From DASRJX01 sp035649235 (GTDB taxonomy: Bacteria; Acidobacteriota; Polarisedimenticolia; Gp22-AA2), in contig DASRJX010000110.1 of the NCBI GenBank assembly GCA_035649235.1, forward strand, positions 1 to 33,126: 33,126 nt of DNA, in the 5' to 3' direction. The notes below the pieces were generated by a model, which was not told where the DNA came from, did not search any database, and saw only the letters and a program-made list of their open reading frames with translations. Of the stretch, positions 1 to 8,014 are shown one piece after another. Made by a program: the position numbers and the translations under genes. Every line of letters begins with the position of its first letter. Positions within the stretch are counted from its first letter, which is position 1.

Positions 1-478
1 GGTCCGCCCTGGCGACGGGGCTCCACCGGAACCCCAGGCGCGCCGGCCCGACCGCCTCCCCGCGCGCGGGATAGAGCGCCTGGATCTCGAGCGCATCGAT
101 CCGGCGCTCGACAGGAGCCTGGGGTCCCGGTCCTCCGCGCCTCCCGAGGGCCCATCCTGTCACCACGAGAACTCCCGCGGCGAGGCCCAATAGGAGCGCG
201 ACCCGGCGCCGCGAGCCCGCGCGCGAGGAGACCGGCGGCGCGGCCGACAGGTCCTGCGCGTGCCGGATCATCAAGGAGGGCACCTCCTCGGTCGTCCCCT
301 CATCCCTCGACCGCAGGAGCGCCACCCCGGCGCGACACTCGTCGCATGCGGCCAGGTGCGCTTCGACGGTGTCGCGCGCCTTGGGCGGGAGCGTCCCGTC
401 GAGGTAGGCTGCGGTCGCCATCGCACCGGGATGCTCCCCGGCCGGCTCCCCGCTCGTGCTCCCGGGCGTCTCTTTCAC
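1..478 (-). CDS. zf-HC2 anti-sigma factor, partial (C-terminus beyond window)
   Basis: I read this frame directly from the reverse strand; it opens with GTG at 478 and runs off the window edge, so the C-terminus is missing. About 15-50 residues in lies a helical segment with the zinc-binding pattern H-x3-C-x2-C (AHLAACDEC), the hallmark of zf-HC2 anti-sigma domains that bind and mask an ECF sigma factor. A basic patch (SRRR) is followed by one hydrophobic segment (VALLLGLAAGVLVVTGWAL) near residues 93-111, giving a cytoplasmic zinc domain, one membrane span and a periplasmic tail. The gene begins 10 bases after the sigma-factor stop; the sigma stop region TGAGGA supplies the Shine-Dalgarno, so the pair is very likely co-translated. 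Family knowledge says such membrane anti-sigmas release their sigma upon an envelope signal; which signal cannot be told. An internal ATG 20 codons in is an alternative start. Confidence 0.8.
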   Translation of the reverse strand, partial: MKETPGSTSGEPAGEHPGAMATAAYLDGTLPPKARDTVEAHLAACDECRAGVALLRSRDEGTTEEVPSLMIRHAQDLSAAPPVSSRAGSRRRVALLLGLAAGVLVVTGWALGRRGGPGPQAPVERRIDALEIQALYPARGEAVGPARLGFRWSPVARAD

Positions 479-488
479 GATGGCATCC

Positions 489-1364
489 TCAGCGCGGTCC
501 GGGAGCGGCGCGCGTGGTCTCGAAATCGAGCGGGACCATCCCGGCCCGTCCCAGGCTCTCCCGGATCTTGCGGACCCCGTCGCGCGCCAGCCGCTCCGCC
601 TCAGCCGGTGTTGTCTGGAGGACCTGCGCGACCTGGCGGACGGTCATCCCGTCACGGTAGCGCAGGGCGACCGCGAGTCTCTCGCGCGGCGGGATTGACT
701 CCATCGCCGAGCGGAGCGCCCCCGCGGCCTCGCGCGAGCGGATCCGGCGCTCCGGATCCCCTCGGCCGTCGGAGAGCAGGAGCGCCTCCGCGGGCTCCAG
801 CCCCGCCGTTCCCGAGACCGGATCGACCGGCAGATGCTCCCGACGCGCCGACAACCGCGCCGTCAACCGCCAGCGCTGGTTCGCCGACAGGGCCGCCTCG
901 ACGCGCGACGCGCGCCCTGCCAGGTCGGCCTCGCTGACGCGCAAGCCGTGGCGCGCCGCAAGAAGGTGGCGCACCTCCTCGAGGGGCTTGCCGTCGCGCA
1001 GGTGGTAGTCGAAGACGAGGCGGTCGATCTCCTCCATGGCGTCTACCGCGCGGAACGGCCGGAACCTCCCCTCCCGCGCACGCAGGTAATCCACCGCCAG
1101 GTTCTTCACCACGACCGCGAGCCAGGTCGCGAAGCGACAGGGGGACTCCTCGTGGAAGCGGAACGAGCGGAGCCGGCGCATGTCGTCGTCGTGCAGCCGC
1201 GTGCAGACGAAGAGGAAAAGGTCCATGCGGTCGTCGTAGGTGTCGGCGAACAGGCACACGACGCGGAACACGACCGGTGAGCAGGCGTCCAGGAAGGCCT
1301 GCCAGGCGACGGGTCCGCCTGCGGCGAGCGCGTCGACGAGAGCCCGGTCGTCGCGTTCCTGCAT
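489..1364 (-). CDS. ECF-type RNA polymerase sigma factor with long linker
   Basis: A 291-residue sigma-70 family protein. Residues about 18-100 match region 2 (residues like FATWLAVVVKNLAVDYLRAR, which in the family bind core polymerase and the -10 element). Residues about 212-270 are region 4 with a helix-turn-helix (IPPRERLAVALRYRDGMTV then RQVAQVLQTTPAEAERLA). The two are separated by roughly 110 residues, much longer than the usual short ECF linker, giving a protein clearly longer than the typical 170-200 residues. I start it at ATG 1364; the open frame continues upstream to 1937 but that part overlaps the opposite cytochrome gene and looks like a shadow. The next gene is the zf-HC2 anti-sigma, and the divergent neighbour is an exported cytochrome c fusion, so an envelope-related regulon is a reasonable inference. 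No ECF promoter motif was recognised upstream. Confidence 0.85.
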   Translation of the reverse strand: MQERDDRALVDALAAGGPVAWQAFLDACSPVVFRVVCLFADTYDDRMDLFLFVCTRLHDDDMRRLRSFRFHEESPCRFATWLAVVVKNLAVDYLRAREGRFRPFRAVDAMEEIDRLVFDYHLRDGKPLEEVRHLLAARHGLRVSEADLAGRASRVEAALSANQRWRLTARLSARREHLPVDPVSGTAGLEPAEALLLSDGRGDPERRIRSREAAGALRSAMESIPPRERLAVALRYRDGMTVRQVAQVLQTTPAEAERLARDGVRKIRESLGRAGMVPLDFETTRAAPGPR

Positions 1365-1547
1365 CGTTCGACTCGCTGGAGCCCTGGCGGTGACGCTCCA
1401 ACCGAAAACTGATCCCCGGTGCGGCGTCCTAGCCGGACTCTGACGACGGATGCCTCGGAGTCTACCAGAATCGACCCGCGGCGACGACGCTGTGGATCGG
1501 TCCTGGCGCGCCGGCCGCGGAGTGCGCGTCCCGGGCGGATTTGAGCG

Positions 1548-1556
1548 TGATATCAT
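1548..1556 (+). promoter_or_regulatory. extended -10 element (TGATATCAT), leaderless start of cytochrome c fusion
   Basis: TGA followed by TATCAT (1551-1556) matches an extended -10 (TGn-TATAAT). No convincing -35 lies 17 bases upstream, as is usual for extended -10 promoters. The next in-frame start, GTG at 1562, follows after 5 bases, so the transcript would begin at or next to the start codon. This is a sequence prediction only. Confidence 0.45.
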
Positions 1557-1561
1557 CTCGG

Positions 1562-3484
1562 GTGACGTTCGTTCCCTCCGGAATTGCGTCCCTCGCGGTG
1601 CTGCTCGCCATGGCGCCCGTCGTCCCGGCGACCGGCCAGGAGGACCCGGCGCGGCTCGTCTACCTGCTGCAGTACATCGCTGCGGACTACGGCCGCGCAG
1701 TGCAGGAGGGACGGGTCGCGAACGAGTTCGAGCACCAGGAGCTGATCGGCCTCTCCCGGAGGATCCTGGAGGAGTACCGGGCGCTGCGCGGCCCGCGCGC
1801 TTCCGAGTCAATCGTCTCGGGCGCCGGGCGCCTCGAGCGGGTGATCCGCGAGCGGCGCCCCTGGGACCAGGTCCGGGCTCTGGCCCGCGATCTCGTCGCG
1901 CGTCTCTCCGCAGAACTCGGCATCCGGGCGGCGCCATCCCGGCTCCCAGATCTGGCGCGCGGGCGCGAGCTGTACGACAGCGACTGCGCTCCCTGCCATG
2001 GCGCCCGCGGGGACGGGGATGGCTGGGCGGCCCCCGGCCAGGAGCCCCCGCCCGCGTCGTTCCGGGACGGCGTCTACATGAACCTGGTCTCGCCGCACCA
2101 GGTGACGGGGGCGACGAGGTTCGGCGTTCCCGGGACGGCCATGCCCTCCTATGGCGGCGCCTACGGAGAATCAGACCTCTGGGACGTCGCCTTCTTCGCC
2201 ATGACTCTGAGAGGCGACTTCGATCCGCGTCCGCCCGCGTCGCCGTCGACCATCTCCCTCGACGATCTGGCCCGCTCCACCAACGAGGAGCTGATCGAGA
2301 GGGGGCGGGCGTCTGGGACGCCGGTGGATCTGGGCTCCATCGATTTCCTGCGCGAGAACCTTCCGGCTGAGGGAGAGACGAGCCAGCCCGCGACGGTCGC
2401 CACGGCTCCAGGCGACGCCGTCGACGGGCTCGAGCTCGCGCTCCGGCTGGAGTCGGTCTTCGCGCAGGTCGCCGAGCGCGTCTTCCCGAGCGTGGCGGGC
2501 ATCACCCTCTACCGCCGGACGGCCTCGTCCGGCCCCAAGGGACCGCCGGGCGGAAAAAAGATGGAGGCCTGGCAGCAGGCGGGTCAGGAGACCGACCCCT
2601 ATCCAGGCTTTCGCCGGATCCGATCGGGGAGCGGCGTCTTCGTGACGGACGACGGCTTCCTGCTCACCTCGGCCCGCCTGCTGGCGGGCGAGGGAGGACG
2701 GCGCGACGGCGACATCATCGACGTGGAGCTGCAGGACAACCAGCACGCCCGCGCCCGGCTCATCGGCCTCGAGCCCGCGGTCGACCTGGCGGTGCTCAAG
2801 ACCGAGGCGCCGATCGCCGTGCGGCCCGCCCGGCTGGGAGACAGCGACGCCGTCCGCGTCGGCCAGTGGGCCATCGCGGTCGGGGACCCGCCCGGAGTCG
2901 AGAAGACCTTCTCGCCGGGGACGATCGCGGCGCGCCCCGAGCGCGACTGCTATCAGGAGAACCGCACGAGCACTCTGCTGCAGACCTCCATCCGCGTCGG
3001 GCCGGAGAGCCTCGGCGGTCCTCTGGTCAACATCCGCGGGGAGGTCATCGGGATCGCGGTGCCGCAAGGCCAGGGCCCTTCAGCCGCCGGGCCGGCGGAC
3101 GCCGTCCACGCCCTGCCGATCAATCTGGCGATGACGATCTACGAGGCGCTCAAGGTCAAGGAGAGCACGCGATCCCCCTGGCTGGGGTTCTCCGTCCTCG
3201 ACCTGACGGCGGACGTGGCGCGCACACTGCCGAAGGCGCCGCTCACGGGGATCTACATCGAGGACGTGTTCGAGCCGAGCCCGGCGGCGCGCGCCGGGAT
3301 CCGGGTCGGGGACGTTCTCACCGCCATGGACGGAAACCGCATCTTCGCCGTCCCCGACTTCCAGAAGTGGATCTACCTTCTCGGCATCGGGCACGCGGTC
3401 CGGCTCGAGCTCGTCCGCGGCGGCGGCGTCCTGGAGCGCACGCTGACGATCGAGCAGCGGCCGCCGACGACCCCCACGCGGTAG
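1562..3484 (+). CDS. exported cytochrome c / HtrA-like pseudoprotease / PDZ fusion
   Basis: About 640 residues with an N-terminal signal sequence (GIASLAVLLAMAPVVPATG). The frame is open from TTG 1541, but a predicted -10 lies between, so GTG 1562 is preferred; residue numbers below count from TTG 1541. A helical region (35-130) precedes a class I cytochrome c domain with the heme motif CAPCH (149-153) and a likely axial Met in GTAMPSY (M201). Residues about 310-535 form a trypsin-like HtrA/DegP fold: SGSGVFVTDDGFLL, then VDLAVLK, then LGGPLVNIRGEVIGI. Residues about 545-640 are a PDZ domain. Aligning the motifs by eye, the catalytic His is R379 (LLTSARLL), the Asp is kept (D415), and the nucleophile Ser is L491 (ESLGGPL instead of GNSGGPL). 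It should therefore bind but not cut peptides. Likely periplasmic. It is divergent from the sigma/anti-sigma pair and convergent with the next gene. Confidence 0.85.
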   Translation: MTFVPSGIASLAVLLAMAPVVPATGQEDPARLVYLLQYIAADYGRAVQEGRVANEFEHQELIGLSRRILEEYRALRGPRASESIVSGAGRLERVIRERRPWDQVRALARDLVARLSAELGIRAAPSRLPDLARGRELYDSDCAPCHGARGDGDGWAAPGQEPPPASFRDGVYMNLVSPHQVTGATRFGVPGTAMPSYGGAYGESDLWDVAFFAMTLRGDFDPRPPASPSTISLDDLARSTNEELIERGRASGTPVDLGSIDFLRENLPAEGETSQPATVATAPGDAVDGLELALRLESVFAQVAERVFPSVAGITLYRRTASSGPKGPPGGKKMEAWQQAGQETDPYPGFRRIRSGSGVFVTDDGFLLTSARLLAGEGGRRDGDIIDVELQDNQHARARLIGLEPAVDLAVLKTEAPIAVRPARLGDSDAVRVGQWAIAVGDPPGVEKTFSPGTIAARPERDCYQENRTSTLLQTSIRVGPESLGGPLVNIRGEVIGIAVPQGQGPSAAGPADAVHALPINLAMTIYEALKVKESTRSPWLGFSVLDLTADVARTLPKAPLTGIYIEDVFEPSPAARAGIRVGDVLTAMDGNRIFAVPDFQKWIYLLGIGHAVRLELVRGGGVLERTLTIEQRPPTTPTR

Positions 3485-3500
3485 GGGTCCGTGGCCCGGC

Positions 3501-4109
3501 TCACTTCCAGGTGGGATCCGCCTGGCGCGCGCTGGCGATCATCTTGAGGGCCTGGCGGATCTCCGGCATGTCGGACTGCCCCGTGACGAGGGTGAACTCG
3601 AGCAGCGTGGTCCCCGCCCCCATCATGCCGCGCATCACGTAGGCGGTGGACGGATTCTTCGGCGTCCGCTCGCGCAGCGTCCAGTAGTATCCGCCGGCCT
3701 CCGGCCCGCCCAGCTCCCGGATGGTGTAGCGCGACTCGACCGCCTGATCCAGGAAGTCGCGCGCGGACACCTCCACGCGATCCCGAAGGGCGGACGGGCC
3801 ATTGAAGGCCTCATCGGCCACCGAATTCCAGGAGATGTTCAGCGTCAGGTCCGCCTTGACCCCGTCCCGCGGCCGGAACTTCACCCTCCCGGCCTTCTTG
3901 TCCCGGCTCACCTCCACCCAGGCGGAGGACAGGTCCATCAGCACGGGGCCCTGGCCGGGGATCTTGAAGTTCCAGGGGGTGGTCGGCGGGGGCTCGGCGG
4001 CCCGCGCCTGAGCCGCCAGGTTCATCCCGATCGGGATCGCGATGGACGCCGCGAGTCCGAGCGCGATCGACGGCCGGCGGCCTTGGCGGAGGAATCGTTC
4101 CTGGCCCAT
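3501..4109 (-). CDS. secreted protein of unknown function
   Basis: A 202-residue protein that I do not recognise. It has a basic start (RQGRR), a hydrophobic stretch (PSIALGLAASIAIPIGMNL) and an AxA-type end (QARAAEPPP) near residue 38, fitting a signal peptide and export. The mature part is a mixed alpha/beta domain that opens with a Trp/Phe-rich strand (TPWNFKIPG) and includes ISWNSVADEAFNG, YYWTLRERTP and MGAGTTLLEFTLVTGQ, with a final helix (MPEIRQALKMIAS). The two-strand-plus-helix ending is reminiscent of small domains that detect or hold ligands, but no function should be assigned. The start ATG 4109 sits 8 bases after a -10 element, so the mRNA is probably leaderless. It ends 16 bases from the convergent cytochrome fusion. 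Confidence 0.75.
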   Translation of the reverse strand: MGQERFLRQGRRPSIALGLAASIAIPIGMNLAAQARAAEPPPTTPWNFKIPGQGPVLMDLSSAWVEVSRDKKAGRVKFRPRDGVKADLTLNISWNSVADEAFNGPSALRDRVEVSARDFLDQAVESRYTIRELGGPEAGGYYWTLRERTPKNPSTAYVMRGMMGAGTTLLEFTLVTGQSDMPEIRQALKMIASARQADPTWK

Positions 4110-4117
4110 TTCCTTCG

Positions 4118-4146
4118 AGGCTAACCGCTCCCCCCATGCGCGTCAA
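4118..4146 (-). promoter_or_regulatory. sigma-70-like promoter (TTGACG - 17 - TAGCCT)
   Basis: On the minus strand a -35 TTGACG (4146-4141) is separated by 17 bases from a -10 TAGCCT (4123-4118). The expected transcription start is near 4111, two bases before the ATG at 4109 of the secreted protein gene, so the message would have essentially no leader. Confidence 0.5.
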
Positions 4147-4175
4147 GCGCCGCTGCATTCGCGTCCGCGACCGTG

Positions 4176-4184
4176 TGCGATAAT
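4176..4184 (+). promoter_or_regulatory. extended -10 element (TGCGATAAT) of pcrA
   Basis: TGC followed by GATAAT (4179-4184) is a good extended -10. The expected start of transcription is near 4191 and the ATG of pcrA is at 4194, with no Shine-Dalgarno between. This also argues against the upstream in-frame GTG at 4173, which lies ahead of the -10. Confidence 0.5.
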
Positions 4185-4193
4185 TTTCGCGAC

Positions 4194-6452
4194 ATGGAAC
4201 AGCTCCTGGACCCCCTGAACCCGCCGCAGCGGGAGGCGGTAGTGCACACCGAAGGCCCGCTCCTGATCGTGGCGGGCGCCGGATCGGGGAAGACGCGGGT
4301 GATCGTGCACCGCCTCGCCTGGATCCTGGCGCGCCGGCTCGCCGCGCCCCGGGAGGTCGTCGCGGTCACCTTCACGAACAAGGCGGCCGGCGAGATGAAG
4401 GAGCGCGTCGACGCCCTGGTGGGCGCCGATCACGGCGGGGCCCAGGTCTCCACCTTCCATTCCTGGTGCCTCCGGCTGCTGCGCCGGCACGCGGACCGCC
4501 TCGGATACGGCACCGATTTCCTGGTGTACGACGACGCCGATCAGCAGGCCCTGATCGCGGACTGCCTGGAGGACCTGCACATCGACCCCGAGACCTCTCC
4601 GCCGCGCCTGTTCCGCAGCCGGATCAGCGACGCCAAGAACCGCGGCCTCGACCCCCAGGCCCTGGCCGCCGACGCGATGGGCCGGCGCGACGACCAGGCG
4701 GCGAGCGTCTTCGCCCTCTACCAGGAGCGGCTGAAGGCCGCCAACGCCATGGACTTCGACGACCTGATCGGCCAGACGCTGGCGCTCTTCGCCGGGAACG
4801 CCGATATTAAAGAGGATGTGGCCTCGAGGGTGCGCTACTTGATGGTCGACGAGTACCAGGACACCAACCCACCCCAGTACCGGCTGATCCGCGACCTGTC
4901 CTCGGTCCACGGCAACGTCTGCGCAGTGGGAGACCCCGACCAGTCGATCTACCGCTTCCGCTTCGCCGACATCAACAATATCCTGTCGTTCGAGTCCGAC
5001 TTCCCCGGCACGCGGCTCATCAAGCTGGAGCAGAACTACCGCTCGACCGGCAACATCCTGGAGGCCGCGAGCGCGCTCGTGCGCCACAACTACAACCGGA
5101 TCGACAAGGAGCTGTGGAGCGCGGCCCCGCCCGGCGAGCCGATCCAGATGTTGGTCTCGGGGGACGATCGCGAAGAGGCGCAACGCCTGGTGCAGCGGGT
5201 GCTCGCGCTGCGCCGCGACTCCGCCATCCGCTGGCTCGAGGAGGTCGCCGTCCTCTACCGGACCAACGCGCAGTCGCGGCTCCTGGAGGAGGCGCTGGCC
5301 CGCGCTGGGCTGCCGTACCTCATGGTCGGCGGCACGAGGTTCTACGACCGCAAGGAGGTGCGCGACATCCTGGCCTACCTGCGCGTCCTGCTCAATCCGC
5401 GGGACGAGCTGAGCCTGAGGCGGATCATCAACGTCCCGCCGCGCGACATCGGCAAGGCGACGGTCGCCGCCGTGACCGAGGTGGCCCGCCGCCACGGCCA
5501 GCCGTTCCACCAGGCGATCGAGACGGCGATCGAGGAGAAAGCGGTCGGCACGCGCGCCGGCAAGGCCCTTCTACGGCTTCTCGATCTCATGGCGCGGCTG
5601 CGGCACGAGGCGCGCGACCTCGCGCCGAGCCGGCTCATAGAGCGCATCGTCGTCGAGACCGGGTTCGAGGCGCATCTCCAGGCGGCGAGCGCCGGCGACG
5701 CCGCCTCCCGCATCGAGAACCTCGGGGAGCTGGTGAACGCCGTGGCGGCCTACGACGGCGTCGAGGGCGGCCTGCAGTCGTTCCTCGATCGCGCCGCCCT
5801 CATCTCCGAAACCGATAACGTGCAGGGAACGGGCGGGCTGCGCCTGATGACCTTGCACTCGGCCAAGGGCCTCGAATTCCCCGTCGTCTTCATCACCGGT
5901 GTCGAGGAGGGACTCTGCCCGCACGTGCGCTCGGCCGAGGAGCACGACGGCGTCGAGGAAGAGCGCCGGCTGTTCTACGTCGGCATGACGCGCGCCGGCC
6001 GCCGGTTGTTCCTGAGCCGGGCCCTCAGCCGCTTCCAGTTCGGGCAGTCCCGCCCCGCCGCCCCGTCGCGCTTCCTGGCGGAGATCCCGCCCCATCTGAT
6101 GGCCGAGGAGGCCACGCCCGCGGGCGACGCCTGGGCGGCGCGGCTGGACCGGGTCGCCTCGCAGCTCGAGAGGCGCGGGCTGTCGTACCGCGCCGAGCGC
6201 AGCGGGCCGGGTCGCCGCGCTCCGCGGCAGCCCTTGCGGCACTGGTCGGAGGTGGACGAATCGGATGGGGCGGCCGAGCAGACGCCCCCAAGCGACTACA
6301 CGCTCGGCTGCAAGGTGCATCACGCCGAGTACGGCGTCGGCACGGTGATCGGAATCGAGGGGGTCGGCGACGACCAGAAGCTGACCGTTTCGTTCTCCAT
6401 CTACGGCTCCAGGAAGTTCCTGCCGCGCCTCGCGCGCCTGGAGAGGATCTGA
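4194..6452 (+). CDS. pcrA: UvrD/PcrA-type superfamily 1 DNA helicase
   Basis: A 752-residue 3'-5' DNA helicase acting in repair and in removing proteins and recombinase from DNA. Motifs in order: Q-motif region LNPPQREAV (8-16), Walker A AGAGSGKT (27-34), Ia VTFTNKAAGEM, Walker B VDEYQDTN (218-225), motif III GDPDQSIYRFR (246-256), motif IV QNYRST (280-285), motif V LMTLHSAKGLEF and motif VI VGMTRAGRRLF. The C-terminus contains the small Tudor-like RNA polymerase binding segment typical of PcrA/UvrD (GCKVHHAEYGVGTVIGIEG). Length matches the family. The start is ATG 4194, three bases after the predicted transcription start; GTG 4173 is the alternative. Its TGA overlaps the ATG of the following TPR gene (TGATG), so the helicase appears to head a five-gene envelope operon, an odd partnership. 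Confidence 0.96.
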   Translation: MEQLLDPLNPPQREAVVHTEGPLLIVAGAGSGKTRVIVHRLAWILARRLAAPREVVAVTFTNKAAGEMKERVDALVGADHGGAQVSTFHSWCLRLLRRHADRLGYGTDFLVYDDADQQALIADCLEDLHIDPETSPPRLFRSRISDAKNRGLDPQALAADAMGRRDDQAASVFALYQERLKAANAMDFDDLIGQTLALFAGNADIKEDVASRVRYLMVDEYQDTNPPQYRLIRDLSSVHGNVCAVGDPDQSIYRFRFADINNILSFESDFPGTRLIKLEQNYRSTGNILEAASALVRHNYNRIDKELWSAAPPGEPIQMLVSGDDREEAQRLVQRVLALRRDSAIRWLEEVAVLYRTNAQSRLLEEALARAGLPYLMVGGTRFYDRKEVRDILAYLRVLLNPRDELSLRRIINVPPRDIGKATVAAVTEVARRHGQPFHQAIETAIEEKAVGTRAGKALLRLLDLMARLRHEARDLAPSRLIERIVVETGFEAHLQAASAGDAASRIENLGELVNAVAAYDGVEGGLQSFLDRAALISETDNVQGTGGLRLMTLHSAKGLEFPVVFITGVEEGLCPHVRSAEEHDGVEEERRLFYVGMTRAGRRLFLSRALSRFQFGQSRPAAPSRFLAEIPPHLMAEEATPAGDAWAARLDRVASQLERRGLSYRAERSGPGRRAPRQPLRHWSEVDESDGAAEQTPPSDYTLGCKVHHAEYGVGTVIGIEGVGDDQKLTVSFSIYGSRKFLPRLARLERI

Positions 6453-8014
6453 TGGCCGCCGGCGCCGGCGGCCGACCGCCGTCGTGCAGGGCCGCCCTCG
6501 AGCCGCTGCTTCCGGCCCTGCTCCTCGCCTGCCTCGCCGGCCTCCCCGCGGCCGCCGCGGCCCCATCCGAGCCCCGGCCTGCGGGGCCCGGGCCGGAGGG
6601 CGGCCGCTCCACGCGCCAGCTCCTGACGCACGGCGGCATCGCCATCGAGGAGGGAGACTTCCAGGAGGCCGAGAGCCTGTTCCGCGAGGTGATCGACCTC
6701 GACCCGCGCCTCGCGCAGGGGCACTTCGGGCTGGCGCTGTCGGCCCTCGGCCGGGGCGACCGGCGGGGCGTCGAGAAGGCGCTGCGGCGGGCGGCGGAGA
6801 CGTCCCCGACCAACCCCGAGATCCCCTACGTCCGCGGTGTCGTGGCGATGGCCTACGGCGACCCGCGACAGGCCGAGAGCCTGCTCCAGTCGGCGGCCGG
6901 CGCCGACCGGAACTTCCTCGAGGCGCGCTACGCGCTCGGGATCGTCGCGGCGCACCGGGGCGATCTGAAGGCGGCGGAAGCCGCGCTCCGCGAGGCGCTG
7001 CGGCTCGACAACCTGCACGCCGCGTCGCGCTACCAGCTCGGCGCGGTCCTGGCCCGCGCCGGCGATCTGGACGGCGCCCTGGGGGAGCTGTCGCGCGCCA
7101 TCGGCCGCGCTCCGGGGATCATCGAGGCCCGGGAGGACGCTCCATTCGCCTTCGGTCCGCGGGCGGTGCGGCCAGCCACGGCGGCCCTCACCCTCGGCCT
7201 GCCGCTGCCGGCCCTGCGCCCCGCCCTCGCCTGGGCCCGCCGGCCGCCCGACTCCCAGGGGCCGCCGGAGATCCCCGACTGGTACCTGTACTACGAGATG
7301 GCGCTGCAGTTCGAGGAGGCCGACGCGTGGAAGGGAGTCGTCGACATGCTCGAGAAGGCGCTTCTGGTGAAGGGCCGCTCCGAGTCGCTTGCGGTCGTGG
7401 CCGATCGGCTGGTCGATTACTCGCCGCACGTGCACCTGGCGAAGGCCCACCACCGGCTGGGTGACTTCCAGTCCGCCTTTCTGCACCTCGGGCTCGCGAA
7501 GAGCGAAGGGGAGACGTCGCGCGAGGCCTGGGACGCCCTCAACGTGCTGATCCAGAAGGACCGCTTGCGGCCCCGCATCCTTCTCGATCCCCTCCCGGAC
7601 CGCACCGGGGATGAGGCCCTCACGGTGCGCGGGCTCGTCCTCGCCGACGAGCCGGCGCAGAGCGTCGAGGTGTCGGGCCGGGAGGCGATCCTGAGGCCGG
7701 CGACGAGCGAGGAGGTGGCGCAGCGCCTCCCCGAGAAGGAGAGGGCCGTCGCGCGCGGGGCCGGGTCCGGCATCCTGTTCGAGGTGGCCGGTCTCCGGCT
7801 GGAGGAAGGGGCCAACGTGATCTCCATCCGGCCCCGGTTCCGCAACCCGGCCCGCGACGGCGATCTCCTGGAGGCGCGCGTGGTCAGGACGGCGCCTCGC
7901 CCGCTGGAGCCCGCTCCGGGACCGGCCGAGAAGCCGGCGGCCCCCAAGGGTGGCCCGCGCAAGACGTCGCCGAAGCCGGCGCCCGCCACGCCGCCCACCC
8001 GGGAGCCGTCGTGA
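6452..8014 (+). CDS. exported TPR-repeat protein with Pro-rich tail
   Basis: A 520-residue protein with a long hydrophobic leader (PLLPALLLACLAGLPAAAAA, residues 19-37) that should act as a signal peptide. Residues about 55-225 carry consecutive tetratricopeptide repeats, for example GIAIEEGDFQEAESLFREVI, GVVAMAYGDPRQAESLLQSA and GIVAAHRGDLKAAEAALREA. A second helical part (265-365) contains two more TPR-like hairpins (ADAWKGVVDMLEKAL, HHRLGDFQSAFLHLGLA). Residues 370-475 look like a beta-sandwich (TVRGLVLADEPAQSVEVSG, GANVISIRPRF), and the end is rich in Pro, Ala and Lys. It overlaps pcrA by one base and its TGA overlaps the GTG of the TonB-like gene, so the genes are translationally coupled. 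Role: probably a scaffold in the periplasm for the neighbouring proteins; the exact function is unknown. Confidence 0.85.
   Translation: MAAGAGGRPPSCRAALEPLLPALLLACLAGLPAAAAAPSEPRPAGPGPEGGRSTRQLLTHGGIAIEEGDFQEAESLFREVIDLDPRLAQGHFGLALSALGRGDRRGVEKALRRAAETSPTNPEIPYVRGVVAMAYGDPRQAESLLQSAAGADRNFLEARYALGIVAAHRGDLKAAEAALREALRLDNLHAASRYQLGAVLARAGDLDGALGELSRAIGRAPGIIEAREDAPFAFGPRAVRPATAALTLGLPLPALRPALAWARRPPDSQGPPEIPDWYLYYEMALQFEEADAWKGVVDMLEKALLVKGRSESLAVVADRLVDYSPHVHLAKAHHRLGDFQSAFLHLGLAKSEGETSREAWDALNVLIQKDRLRPRILLDPLPDRTGDEALTVRGLVLADEPAQSVEVSGREAILRPATSEEVAQRLPEKERAVARGAGSGILFEVAGLRLEEGANVISIRPRFRNPARDGDLLEARVVRTAPRPLEPAPGPAEKPAAPKGGPRKTSPKPAPATPPTREPS

Noticed and set aside
1541..1561. TTG 1541 as start of the cytochrome c fusion
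   Set aside because: A -10 element (1551-1556) lies after it, so the codon would be ahead of the transcript; kept as alternative only.
489..1937. Longer open frame (482 residues) for the sigma factor
   Set aside because: The part above 1364 is Arg/Pro-rich, overlaps the opposite cytochrome gene and has no ribosome site; ATG 1364 gives a normal sigma N-terminus.
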